Notes: generated from the letters alone by a model not told the origin. 6,755 bases of DNA from Anaerolineae bacterium (GCA_030598425.1 JAUVPY010000147.1:1-6755); one strand, 5' to 3'. Shown: positions 1 through 5,551, counted from the first letter of the stretch. A program made the numbers and translations.

Positions 1-1
1 A

Positions 2-10
2 GAGTGCTAA
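2..10 (-). promoter_or_regulatory. Half of a CIRCE operator (HrcA binding site), cut by the window edge
   Basis: Read on the minus strand, these bases are TTAGCACTC, an exact match to the left arm of the CIRCE consensus (TTAGCACTC, 9-nt spacer, GAGTGCTAA). The second arm would fall outside the window. CIRCE is bound by the heat-shock repressor HrcA and normally overlaps the transcription start of groES-groEL, dnaK or hrcA operons. It lies 15 nt downstream of a good -10 box on the same strand, the expected place for such an operator. A 9-bp match alone could be chance; the position relative to the promoter makes it credible. The controlled gene is outside the window to the left. Confidence 0.75.
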
Positions 11-24
11 AAGCAACAATAAAC

Positions 25-53
25 ATCATACCACGAAGCAAGGAGGAAGTCAA
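25..53 (-). promoter_or_regulatory. Sigma-A/sigma-70 type promoter reading left out of the window
   Basis: On the minus strand a -35 box TTGACT (53 to 48) is separated by exactly 17 nt from a -10 box TATGAT (30 to 25). Each box differs from consensus at one position. Transcription would begin near base 18 and run into the CIRCE half-site at 10 to 2. No gene inside the window lies downstream, so this promoter should serve a heat-shock gene immediately left of base 1. It lies beyond the priA stop codon and the palindromic repeat, so that gene has its own promoter rather than depending on priA readthrough. Confidence 0.8.
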
Positions 54-71
54 ACCAGGGAGAAGCTGGGC

Positions 72-226
72 TTATAGCCTGAGTTCGGAATTAGGTGGAC
101 CAGCATCCCGAGTAGGCTCGCAGAGCCGTATCGAGGGGTGCGGGTTCCGGGAAACCGCCCTTCGATACGGGCCATGCCCTACTCAGGATAATTTCCCGCT
201 CGGAAACTCCGAACTCAGGTTTATAG
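72..226. repeat. Near-palindromic element of two inverted REP-like units with flanking TTATAG copies
   Basis: The outer arms CCTGAGTTCGGA (78-89) and TCCGAACTCAGG (208-219) are perfect 12-bp inverted repeats. Further in, GAGTAGG (110-116) pairs with CCTACTC (178-184), CCGTATCGA (126-134) with TCGATACGG (162-170), and GCGG (140-143) with CCGC (155-158), all around a centre near base 148. Each half also folds alone: the left has GGCTC-GCA-GAGCC (115-127) and the right GGGC-CAT-GCCC (169-179). The two stems differ in sequence but both stay paired, as expected for a selected hairpin. TTATAG occurs on both sides (72-77 and 221-226) and could be a target duplication; the right copy contains the priA stop codon. 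No protein is encoded. It could be a BIME-like repeat, a MITE, or a structured RNA at the end of the priA transcript. There is no T-run typical of an intrinsic terminator. Confidence 0.75.
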
Positions 227-3200
227 CAGATCCATCGGGTCTACATCTACCCGCCAACCTAAAGGCAGGGCGATGGGGCTGAGTAGTGTCTCCGGCTCGT
301 CGGCGCGGAGCAGGATGTGCCAGCGATACTGGCCGCGCAGCCGGCGATAAAAACAGGGGGCGGGTCCGACGATATCAACCCCTGGAACGCCCTGGCGGGT
401 GATATACGTGCGTAGCACGTTCGTCATTCGTTCTGCCTCACGCCGGGCCCGGTCGGCGCCGGAGCCCGTGAAGATGAGGCGGACCAGCCGTTTGAAGGGG
501 GGGTAGCGGCCTTCTCGGCGGCTGGCCAGTTCATCCCGGTAGAAACCGGCGTAGTCGTGGGCGGCGGCGGCGCGGATGATGGCCAAATCGGGGTTGTACG
601 TCTGCAGGATGACCCGGCCACCCAGCGGGCTGCGTCCTGCCCGTCCAGCCACTTGCATCAGCAATTGGAAGGTCCGTTCGGCGGCGCGGAAATCGGGCAG
701 ATAAAGGGCCGTATCCGCGCTGACGACGCCGACCAGCGTCACTCGGGGCAGGTCAAGTCCTTTCGCGATCATTTGGGTGCCCACCAGCACGTTGGCTCGA
801 CCCTCCATGAAATGCTGCAAGAAGGCGGCGTGACTGCCCCGTGCCCGCGCTGTGTCCCTATCCCAGCGGAGTGGGCGGGCCTTGGGGAACAATTCGCGCA
901 CCAGGGCTTCCACCTGCTCCGTGCCCGCGCCGAAGAAGCGAATGCGAGTGCTCCGGCAGGCGGGGCACTGGTCGGGGTTGGGTTCGCGATAGTTGCAGTG
1001 ATGACAGAGCAGCGTTTCCTCACTGGCGTGGTACGTAAGCGGCATCTCGCAGCGTGGGCAGTGCATGACGTGACCGCAGTCACGGCAAAGAATAAAGGTC
1101 GCGGCCCCTCGCCGGTTGAGGAAGAGGATGGCCTGTTGGTCCGCGGCCAAAATCTCGCGCATGGCAGCTTGCAGGGAGCGGCTGAAAATGGTGCGGTTGC
1201 CCGCTTTTAGTTCCTCACGCAGGTCCACGATATCCACTTGTGGCAAGGGCAATGTGCGCAGATCAGCGAGGTCATTGTCGATCGGTCGGGCCACCGGGGC
1301 TGAGATGCGCGTTTTGGCGGCCCCGGCTTGGAGGGCCAGGTGTTGGCGGTGGGCCAGCACGCGTTTGGGAAGCGTTAGCCGCGTCAACTCGCCTCGTTCG
1401 GTGCGGCGGAAGGTGACCACGTCGGGGGTGGCGCTGCCCAGGATGACGCTGGCACCCGTCAATTGACCCAGTTGCAGCGCTACCTCACGGGCGTGGTAGC
1501 GAGGAGAACGACCTCCTTTGTAGGCCGGCTCGTGTTCTTCGTCTACGACGATGACGCCCAGCTTGGGCACTGGCGCAAAGAGTGCGCTGCGTGCCCCGAC
1601 AACCACCGGTAACTCACCATCCCGCACCCGCTGCCAGGTGTCGAAGCGTTCGCCCAACGACAGGTTGCTGTGCCACACGGCCACTTCTCCCGGAAAGCGG
1701 GCGACCACACGCCGCACCGTCTGGGCTGCCAGCGCAATTTCGGGCACCAGTATGATGGCGCCCTGACCCTGTCGTAGAGCCTCCCCCACCGCCCGCAGGT
1801 AAACCTCGGTCTTGCCCGAGCCGGTGACCCCGTGGAGGAGGAAGGTTGGAAGGTTGGAAGATTGGATGGTTGGATGGTTGGCCCCCGTGCGGGACTGCAT
1901 CTGCGAAAGAGCCGCCGTTCGCAGAGCCCCCATTTCCCCGATTCCCTGCTTCTCCGATTCCCTGCTTCCCCGATTCCCTGCTTCCCTCATTCCCTGCTTA
2001 ATTACGTTCCACACCGACTCCTGCTCAGGCGTCAGGCGGGGTGGGTGCTCCAGCACAAAGGCTTGGTCGGCCAGGGGGTCGCGCCAGCGGCGTGCCTCGT
2101 CGAGTGCGATCAGTTCGGCTTCGGCGAGAGCGCGCAGTGTGCCCAGGGTGGCGTCCGTCTGGGCGTAGACCCAGCCGATCCACACCTTGCCCTCCTCCTG
2201 TCCGAGGAGATCGAGTACGGCCGCGTGCTTGGCTGTGCCACGCAGTTCCACAACGGCATCGGGCACTTCACTGGGTTCAAGAGTGAGGGCAACGGTCGCT
2301 GGTTCCGTCCAACGACGGACATAACCTTTGGCTTCCAACTTGGCCAAAGTCGCGGAGCTGGCATCCACCTGGTCTGTTTCCACCGGGCCGGGGTGGTCGC
2401 ACACTGAGCTCAACGCTGTCCGGGGCTTCGGCGTCTGTGCCAGGTCGGCCAACGCCGCCTCGATAGCCGGGCCCGACAGCGTGGTGGTCACCAGTGTCCG
2501 CTTGGGCGTGACTTTCACCCAGCCCCGTTTGACCAAAGCGTCGACGGGGCTTTTGGTACAGCCAACATCGGTCAGCACTTCATTTAGGGCCGGCAAGGGG
2601 TCTTCTGAAGTGGCCAGGTACAGCAGCACGTCGGCCTGTTTAGAGGCGCGTCCAAGCGTGGGCAGGACGGCGGCGATCTCCTCCGGCGTGGCAATGAGCT
2701 CCACCGTTCGGTTGATCTGCGGACCAACCCGTGGAGGTGTCAGCCGCTGCCGGGTGCGCACCAGCTCGATATCGCTCAACGTCTTGAGAGGCTCGGCCTC
2801 CAGTTCGCTGGCCGGGGTAGGGTCGTCTCTTCCCCTGAGGTAGAGCAGCAAGGCAAGAGCGCGGGCGTCTAGATCGGGCGGAGGCTCTTTGCCGGGAACC
2901 GCCTCTACCACGCTTTGCGGCAGGCGGCGCACGCCGGGCGGCAGGCACAGCCAGACACAGCTACTAAGGTGGGCGTGGTAGCGGGCGCTGAGCCAGCGAG
3001 CCAACCCAATCTGCGTCGGTGTGAGAGCCGGTGTCGGGTCGAGAATCGAGGCGATGGGGTGGACATCGACATCTGGAGGAGGCGTGTCGCTCAGCCCGAC
3101 GATCACGCCCTGCAACGTGCCGCTTCGAAAGGGCACTTCCACCAGTTGGCCGAGAGCTACCTGCTGGCGAAGCTCCTTGGGGATCGCATAGCTGAAGGTG

Positions 3201-3325
3201 ACTTCCAGGGGATTGACCGTTGCCACCCCCGCCATCTGTTTCTCTTCAGGGGGCGCGGACTCGGTGGTTATGATCCGGTGCCGCAGAATAGGCCGATTGA
3301 CGACGACATTACAGTATTCAGACAT
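221..3325 (-). CDS. priA: Primosomal protein N' (PriA helicase), long form with an in-frame repeat insertion
   Basis: PriA is a superfamily 2 DNA helicase that recognises stalled forks and restarts replication by loading the replicative helicase. Visible parts of the 1034-residue product are: an N-terminal 3'-DNA-binding domain (about 1-115); an enlarged region (about 150-420) that looks like several winged-helix units; Walker A GVTGSGKT (499-506); DEEH (595-598); the RYHARE loop (609-614); GSATP (630-634); eight zinc-binding cysteines (747, 750, 756, 759, 774, 777, 787, 790); motif V GTQMIAKGLD (849-858); and motif VI QVAGRAGR (891-898). All key residues are present. The E. coli protein is about 730 residues with its Walker lysine near 230; here that lysine is K505. 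Residues about 444-493 are a low-complexity insertion made by translating tandem repeats. The ATG at 3325 is preferred because YCNVVVNRPI looks like the first PriA beta strand, but it has no Shine-Dalgarno and lies in a heptamer array; M31 (3235) is the alternative. The stop TAA is at 221-223. Confidence 0.96.
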   Translation of the reverse strand: MSEYCNVVVNRPILRHRIITTESAPPEEKQMAGVATVNPLEVTFSYAIPKELRQQVALGQLVEVPFRSGTLQGVIVGLSDTPPPDVDVHPIASILDPTPALTPTQIGLARWLSARYHAHLSSCVWLCLPPGVRRLPQSVVEAVPGKEPPPDLDARALALLLYLRGRDDPTPASELEAEPLKTLSDIELVRTRQRLTPPRVGPQINRTVELIATPEEIAAVLPTLGRASKQADVLLYLATSEDPLPALNEVLTDVGCTKSPVDALVKRGWVKVTPKRTLVTTTLSGPAIEAALADLAQTPKPRTALSSVCDHPGPVETDQVDASSATLAKLEAKGYVRRWTEPATVALTLEPSEVPDAVVELRGTAKHAAVLDLLGQEEGKVWIGWVYAQTDATLGTLRALAEAELIALDEARRWRDPLADQAFVLEHPPRLTPEQESVWNVIKQGMREAGNRGSRESEKQGIGEMGALRTAALSQMQSRTGANHPTIQSSNLPTFLLHGVTGSGKTEVYLRAVGEALRQGQGAIILVPEIALAAQTVRRVVARFPGEVAVWHSNLSLGERFDTWQRVRDGELPVVVGARSALFAPVPKLGVIVVDEEHEPAYKGGRSPRYHAREVALQLGQLTGASVILGSATPDVVTFRRTERGELTRLTLPKRVLAHRQHLALQAGAAKTRISAPVARPIDNDLADLRTLPLPQVDIVDLREELKAGNRTIFSRSLQAAMREILAADQQAILFLNRRGAATFILCRDCGHVMHCPRCEMPLTYHASEETLLCHHCNYREPNPDQCPACRSTRIRFFGAGTEQVEALVRELFPKARPLRWDRDTARARGSHAAFLQHFMEGRANVLVGTQMIAKGLDLPRVTLVGVVSADTALYLPDFRAAERTFQLLMQVAGRAGRSPLGGRVILQTYNPDLAIIRAAAAHDYAGFYRDELASRREGRYPPFKRLVRLIFTGSGADRARREAERMTNVLRTYITRQGVPGVDIVGPAPCFYRRLRGQYRWHILLRADEPETLLSPIALPLGWRVDVDPMDLL
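1842..1881 (-). repeat. Tandem 8-mer array (CCAACCWT type) inside priA
   Basis: On the minus strand this is five consecutive 8-mers: CCAACCAT twice, CCAATCTT once, CCAACCTT twice. It encodes part of the low-complexity residues NHPTIQSSNLPT just before the PriA helicase core. The 8-bp period is not a multiple of three, so the array is not a repeated peptide. It looks like noncoding repeat DNA captured in frame. The period and base composition differ from the neighbouring priA coding sequence. Confidence 0.9.
1900..1925. repeat. 8-bp inverted repeat (hairpin) in the priA insertion
   Basis: TCTGCGAA (1900-1907) and TTCGCAGA (1918-1925) are perfect inverted copies with a 10-nt loop. The hairpin occupies the unique stretch between the 8-mer array and the 16-mer array inside priA. 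It may be the remnant core of a small element, or chance in GC-rich DNA; its central position between two arrays is the reason for listing it. Confidence 0.55.
1936..1999 (+). repeat. Tandem 16-bp repeat, four units, inside priA
   Basis: Four head-to-tail 16-bp units fill these 64 bases: CCCCGATTCCCTGCTT, the same with one change (CTCC start), the first again, and a diverged last unit starting CCCTCATT. All share ATTCCCTGCTT. On the minus strand they are translated in priA as a glycine-, arginine- and glutamate-rich stretch (residues about 443-463). The unit length shifts frame at each copy, so selection for a peptide repeat is unlikely. With the 8-mer array and hairpin it forms the insertion before Walker A. 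Confidence 0.93.
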
Positions 3326-3391
3326 CAGAATCCAGACAGCAGATATCAGATTTCGGTATCCAGACAGCAGATTTCAGTATCCAGACAGCAG
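3315..3391 (-). repeat. CTGNNNN heptamer array, left side of the four-helix-bundle gene
   Basis: Read on the minus strand, 77 bases divide without gaps into eleven 7-mers, ten beginning CTG and one CCG. Variants include CTGCTGT (three times), CTGGATA (twice), CTGGATT, CTGAAAT, CTGATAT, CTGATGT and CTGAATA. The array starts 8 bases after the stop codon of the four-helix-bundle gene and runs across the priA start: the ATG at 3325-3323 is part of the heptamer CTGATGT. Its end towards 3394 (AGACAGCAGTAG on the plus strand, 3383-3394) is a perfect 12-bp inverted copy of CTACTGCTGTCT at 3853-3864. Heptanucleotide tandem repeats (STRR) are known from cyanobacteria; these have a different sequence. 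Confidence 0.93.
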
Positions 3392-3399
3392 TAGTTTCT

Positions 3400-3750
3400 T
3401 TAGCCAAGGCTTCGTGAGAGGCCGACGATCATAGCGGCAGTTTGGTCGGCTTCGGACAACAGAGCCTGTGTTTCATCCGGGGAACAATAGCCAAGTCGTT
3501 GAGCTATTTCTGAAGCAGTCATTACCTCGTAGGCAGAACGCAAAGCATAGCTCAGAAATCGCTGAAACTCGAGATTAGAGCCACACCCTGCGCCCTCTGC
3601 GATATTGAGGGGAATGCTGGTAGCCGCTCGTCGGATCTGACTCGTCAGGCCGAACTGTTCAGCTTGAGGAAAGCCTGCGCTCACCGTATAAACCTCGGTC
3701 ACGAAATCCATCCCCCGTTGCCAGACCTTCAGCTTGCGAAACGTGTGCAT
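3400..3750 (-). CDS. Four-helix-bundle protein (S23 / 23S rRNA intervening-sequence type)
   Basis: The 116-residue product matches the four-helix-bundle family first seen in intervening sequences of 23S rRNA genes. Family hallmarks visible are FRKLKVWQR (4-12), GLTSQIRRAATSIPLNIAEG (34-53), the FLSYALRSAYE helix (65-75) and a final helix ending MIVGLSRSL (107-115). It has no catalytic motif; family members form helical oligomers thought to bind nucleic acid, and the related Avd protein helps diversity-generating retroelements. The length is typical and the gene looks intact. A modest ribosome site GAGGGA lies 5 nt before the ATG. No rRNA sequence and no reverse transcriptase is nearby. The gene is tightly framed by CTGNNNN arrays, starting 8 bases after its stop and about 14 bases before its start, in inverted orientation, suggesting a small cassette. 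Its cellular role cannot be inferred from the sequence. Confidence 0.93.
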   Translation of the reverse strand: MHTFRKLKVWQRGMDFVTEVYTVSAGFPQAEQFGLTSQIRRAATSIPLNIAEGAGCGSNLEFQRFLSYALRSAYEVMTASEIAQRLGYCSPDETQALLSEADQTAAMIVGLSRSLG

Positions 3751-3764
3751 CCGCTTCCCTCAGT

Positions 3765-3862
3765 CTCAGAATTGCTGTCTGGCTACTGCCGTCTGACTAC
3801 TGGCATCTGACTACTGCCGTCTGCCCTCTGACCTCTGACTACTGGCATCTGACTACTGCTGT
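3765..3862 (+). repeat. CTGNNNN heptamer array, right side of the four-helix-bundle gene
   Basis: From 3779 the plus strand divides into twelve consecutive CTGNNNN heptamers, also readable as six 14-bp units (CTGACTACTGGCAT and CTGACTACTGCCGT are the commonest). A diverged 14-bp unit precedes them at 3765-3778. Orientation is opposite to the left array, so both arrays read outward from the four-helix-bundle gene. The last heptamers enter the MEMO gene: its stop codon TAG and preceding glutamine codons are the reverse complement of CTACTGCTG. This array occupies nearly all of the space upstream of the four-helix-bundle gene, leaving only a ribosome site outside it. Confidence 0.93.
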
Positions 3863-4704
3863 CTCGTCAGCGCCACCGCCGCATACCCGACCACCTGGCT
3901 CTTGTCTTCCCAAACGTCGCCGGAGTTGGCGTATTTAACCAGGTGTGCCTGGCTGGCGCCCAACTCGCGGGCGGCGATCATGACAGCCGCCACCGGACCT
4001 CCTCCGCAAGCGTGGGCCTGGCTTTTATCCAAGTCTTCGGCCAACCCTTCCGGATCGAAGTCCAGGATGGGTTTTAGCGTATGCTCTTCGAGGCGTTTGG
4101 CGCGGTCATAATGATAGAAGTGGGACAGGTCGGTGCTGGCGACCAGTAGTGCCTCGCGGTCGCGTACAGCATCCGCCACGGCCAGCCCTAACTCCCGGCA
4201 GGCGGCGGGTGAGGGATCGCCCATCATGATCGGGACCAACTTGAACTCGGTCAGGGCCGTCTGCAGAAAGGGAAGCTGCACCTCCAACGAATGCTCGCTG
4301 TCACGTTCGATGCGATTCAGCGACAATCGTTCGTCCAGGGCGGCGACCAATTCATCGTCAACGGGCACATCGCCCAGGGGTGTGTGCCAGGCGTCGTAGT
4401 CGGCGAAGGCTAAACCGCCAAAGGCGATGCCACGGTGATCGGGCCCGATGAGCACGACCGTCTCGTAGGTATCTCCCTGCACTTGCCGGTAACCGGCCCC
4501 GGCCACGTGACCGGAGAAGAAGTACCCGGCGTGGGGCGCCACCAGCCCGACCACATCGCCGGGCAGGTCGAGGGCTGGTGCACTTGCGATGTACTCATTT
4601 ACTTCGCGGCGCAGGGCTTCCGGCGCAGCCGGGTACCAGCGGTCATCGGCACAAACGGGAGGACGCACGCTGGGTTCGGCCGTCTTACTCACCTCCTGCG
4701 TCAT
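3853..4704 (-). CDS. MEMO-family protein (AmmeMemoRadiSam system protein B)
   Basis: The 283-residue protein belongs to the MEMO1 family, related in fold to extradiol dioxygenases and common in bacteria and archaea, often beside AMMECR1-like and radical-SAM genes. Residues matching the metal site of human MEMO1 are present: H58 in LVAPHAGY, H90 in LIGPDHRG and C233 in HACGGGP. The conserved STDLSHF (190-196) and SEHSLEVQLPFLQ (136-148) segments are also there. The physiological reaction is not settled for bacterial members. The start at 4704 is chosen over an ATG at 4746 because GGAGGAGG lies 6 nt before it and the homology begins soon after. The first 20 nt overlap the end of the HEPN gene, implying translational coupling. 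Neither AMMECR1 nor radical-SAM partner is in the window. The last codons and stop lie in a heptamer repeat, so the extreme C-terminus may have been altered. Confidence 0.94.
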   Translation of the reverse strand: MTQEVSKTAEPSVRPPVCADDRWYPAAPEALRREVNEYIASAPALDLPGDVVGLVAPHAGYFFSGHVAGAGYRQVQGDTYETVVLIGPDHRGIAFGGLAFADYDAWHTPLGDVPVDDELVAALDERLSLNRIERDSEHSLEVQLPFLQTALTEFKLVPIMMGDPSPAACRELGLAVADAVRDREALLVASTDLSHFYHYDRAKRLEEHTLKPILDFDPEGLAEDLDKSQAHACGGGPVAAVMIAARELGASQAHLVKYANSGDVWEDKSQVVGYAAVALTRQQ

Positions 4705-5122
4705 CAGTCGCCTCCTCCGGAGGGAATCGGTTTTCGACAAATCCAATCACGTGCTGAGCCAATTCCAGGGCGCGGTCGGCATCTGCTTGGTCAAAGGCCT
4801 CGGATGGAATGCCACCGGGAAGGCCATTCGGATAGCGGGTTGGAATGTAGTATTTATCCAGAGGCGCAGCGCGCTGGCGAAGGTCTTCAAACTCAGCATG
4901 GAAGGCCGATGCTTCCTGGCAGAGCCGGGCCACCGAATGCCCAAGGACCAGTGTCCGTCCTTTGGCGTAGAGAAAGCCTTTGATCGCCTTTTCTGCAGCC
5001 TGTTGGGCCACGAAACAGGCCAGATTAAATCGGTTACCGTCATGGGCATATTGTGCGTCATCTATATCTTGCTGGGCCTGGCGCAGCCAGCGGAGGCCTT
5101 CCTCATGTTGGCTCGGCTTCAT
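4685..5122 (-). CDS. HEPN-domain protein, likely partner of the adjacent nucleotidyltransferase
   Basis: The 145-residue, mostly helical protein has the features of the HEPN family (PF05168-like): an N-terminal WLRQAQQDIDDAQ helix (12-24), FVAQQAAEKAIKGFL (37-51), RTLVLGH (56-62) matching the Rx4-6H ribonuclease motif with R56 and H62, and LDKYYIPTRYPNGLP (88-102). HEPN proteins beside minimal nucleotidyltransferases often act as toxins whose RNase activity is restrained by the partner. It lacks the RX4HXY form described for HepT of the MntA-HepT type, so modification of that tyrosine cannot be assumed. Its start overlaps the MNT gene by 20 nt, with GGAGAGG 6 nt before the ATG. Its end overlaps the MEMO start by 20 nt. 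Toxin activity is inference from family and context. Confidence 0.92.
   Translation of the reverse strand: MKPSQHEEGLRWLRQAQQDIDDAQYAHDGNRFNLACFVAQQAAEKAIKGFLYAKGRTLVLGHSVARLCQEASAFHAEFEDLRQRAAPLDKYYIPTRYPNGLPGGIPSEAFDQADADRALELAQHVIGFVENRFPPEEATDDAGGE
4711..4718 (-). promoter_or_regulatory. Strong Shine-Dalgarno deciding the MEMO start
   Basis: The minus strand reads GGAGGAGG, 6 nt before the ATG at 4704, inside the HEPN coding sequence (glutamate-glutamate-alanine codons). It selects the 4704 start over the in-frame ATG at 4746 and makes MEMO translation likely to follow HEPN translation. Confidence 0.85.
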
Positions 5123-5453
5123 AAATGACCTCTCCTTCGCGAATAACTTGCTGAATGAAAGGGTTCCAGGTCTGCAAATTGGCCCATTCCTCCGGTGTAT
5201 AGACCAGGATATCGGCGTCTACGCGCAGGTCAAGGCTGGCGTAAAAAGGTTCCAGGCGATCCAAGAAGCGAGCGTCAGTATCCTGCACGATGATGAAATC
5301 CAGGTCGCTGAAGGGCGTCACGTCGCCACGGGCCAAAGAGCCAAAAAGAATGACCTTCTGAACTCCCATTTCCGTCAGTCGCTCGCGGATCTCTGAAAGT
5401 TGTGCATCAAGAGACGCCTGGTTGAGTTGTGTGTAGGTCTCTTCAAGTGTCAT
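5103..5453 (-). CDS. Minimal nucleotidyltransferase (MNT), probable antitoxin of a HEPN-MNT pair
   Basis: The 116-residue protein is a minimal polymerase-beta-type nucleotidyltransferase. The signature GSx10DxD is complete: G38-S39, then D50 and D52 in SDLDF, with ARGD at 41-44. The third metal ligand is likely D81 in DILVYTPEE. In studied HEPN-MNT pairs the MNT neutralises the HEPN toxin, in some cases by transferring AMP to it; all catalytic residues needed are present here. It is the first gene of the three-gene operon and overlaps the HEPN gene by 20 nt. In-frame stops lie just upstream of the ATG at 5453, so the start cannot move far; it has no strong Shine-Dalgarno. The same family also includes solitary MNT-HEPN pairs of unknown role, so the antitoxin label is inference. 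Confidence 0.92.
   Translation of the reverse strand: MTLEETYTQLNQASLDAQLSEIRERLTEMGVQKVILFGSLARGDVTPFSDLDFIIVQDTDARFLDRLEPFYASLDLRVDADILVYTPEEWANLQTWNPFIQQVIREGEVIYEAEPT
5129..5135 (-). promoter_or_regulatory. Shine-Dalgarno for the HEPN gene inside the MNT gene
   Basis: The minus strand reads GGAGAGG, 6 nt before the ATG at 5122, within the last codons of the nucleotidyltransferase gene. The same spacing and 20-nt overlap recur at the HEPN-MEMO junction. Confidence 0.82.
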
Positions 5454-5494
5454 GGCATGGGCCAGGGAGAATAATCACTAGAGTCCGTTAGATT

Positions 5495-5542
5495 GCTGAT
5501 CCAGTGAGTCGCTGACTCGCTGATTCACTGACGCGTGATTTA
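5495..5542 (+). repeat. Degenerate tandem 8-mer array (GCTGAYTC type)
   Basis: Six 8-base units follow one another: GCTGATCC, AGTGAGTC, GCTGACTC, GCTGATTC, ACTGACGC, GTGATTTA, most sharing TGA at the same position. GAGTC-GCT-GACTC (5506-5518) within it can form a short hairpin. It lies in the 132-bp gap between the rhomboid stop and the nucleotidyltransferase start. If the promoter candidate upstream is real, the array would be transcribed as the 5' leader of the MNT operon. It is a separate repeat family from the heptamers around the four-helix-bundle gene. Confidence 0.75.
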
Positions 5543-5551
5543 TCGTCTCCT

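Noticed and set aside
40..47. AAGGAGG on the plus strand as a ribosome site for a gene right of the CIRCE half
   Set aside because: No start codon follows at a usable distance; the bases are better explained as part of the minus-strand promoter spacer.
78..219. Intrinsic terminator of priA
   Set aside because: The hairpin is strong but no T-run follows on either strand, and its two-unit build fits a REP-like repeat better.
4..282. Plus-strand open frame of 92 codons over the left end
   Set aside because: It crosses the promoter, the palindrome and the priA end, shows no recognisable protein pattern, and has no ribosome site at its start.
557..1466. Long plus-strand open frames opposite priA
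   Set aside because: They are GC-rich shadows of the priA frame; all helicase motifs lie on the minus strand.
1842..1999. Frameshift or pseudogene in priA caused by the repeats
   Set aside because: The reading frame is open through the arrays and all downstream helicase and zinc motifs are intact.
3400..3750. 23S rRNA intervening sequence or diversity-generating retroelement accessory gene
   Set aside because: There is no rRNA sequence on either side, and no reverse transcriptase or template/variable repeat pair in the window.
3315..3862. CRISPR array
   Set aside because: Units are 7 bp with no spacers, and the two arrays are in opposite orientation around a gene; there are no cas genes.
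4705..4746. MEMO start at the upstream ATG (4746)
   Set aside because: It lacks a good ribosome site and would deepen the overlap with HEPN; the ATG at 4704 has GGAGGAGG 6 nt before it.
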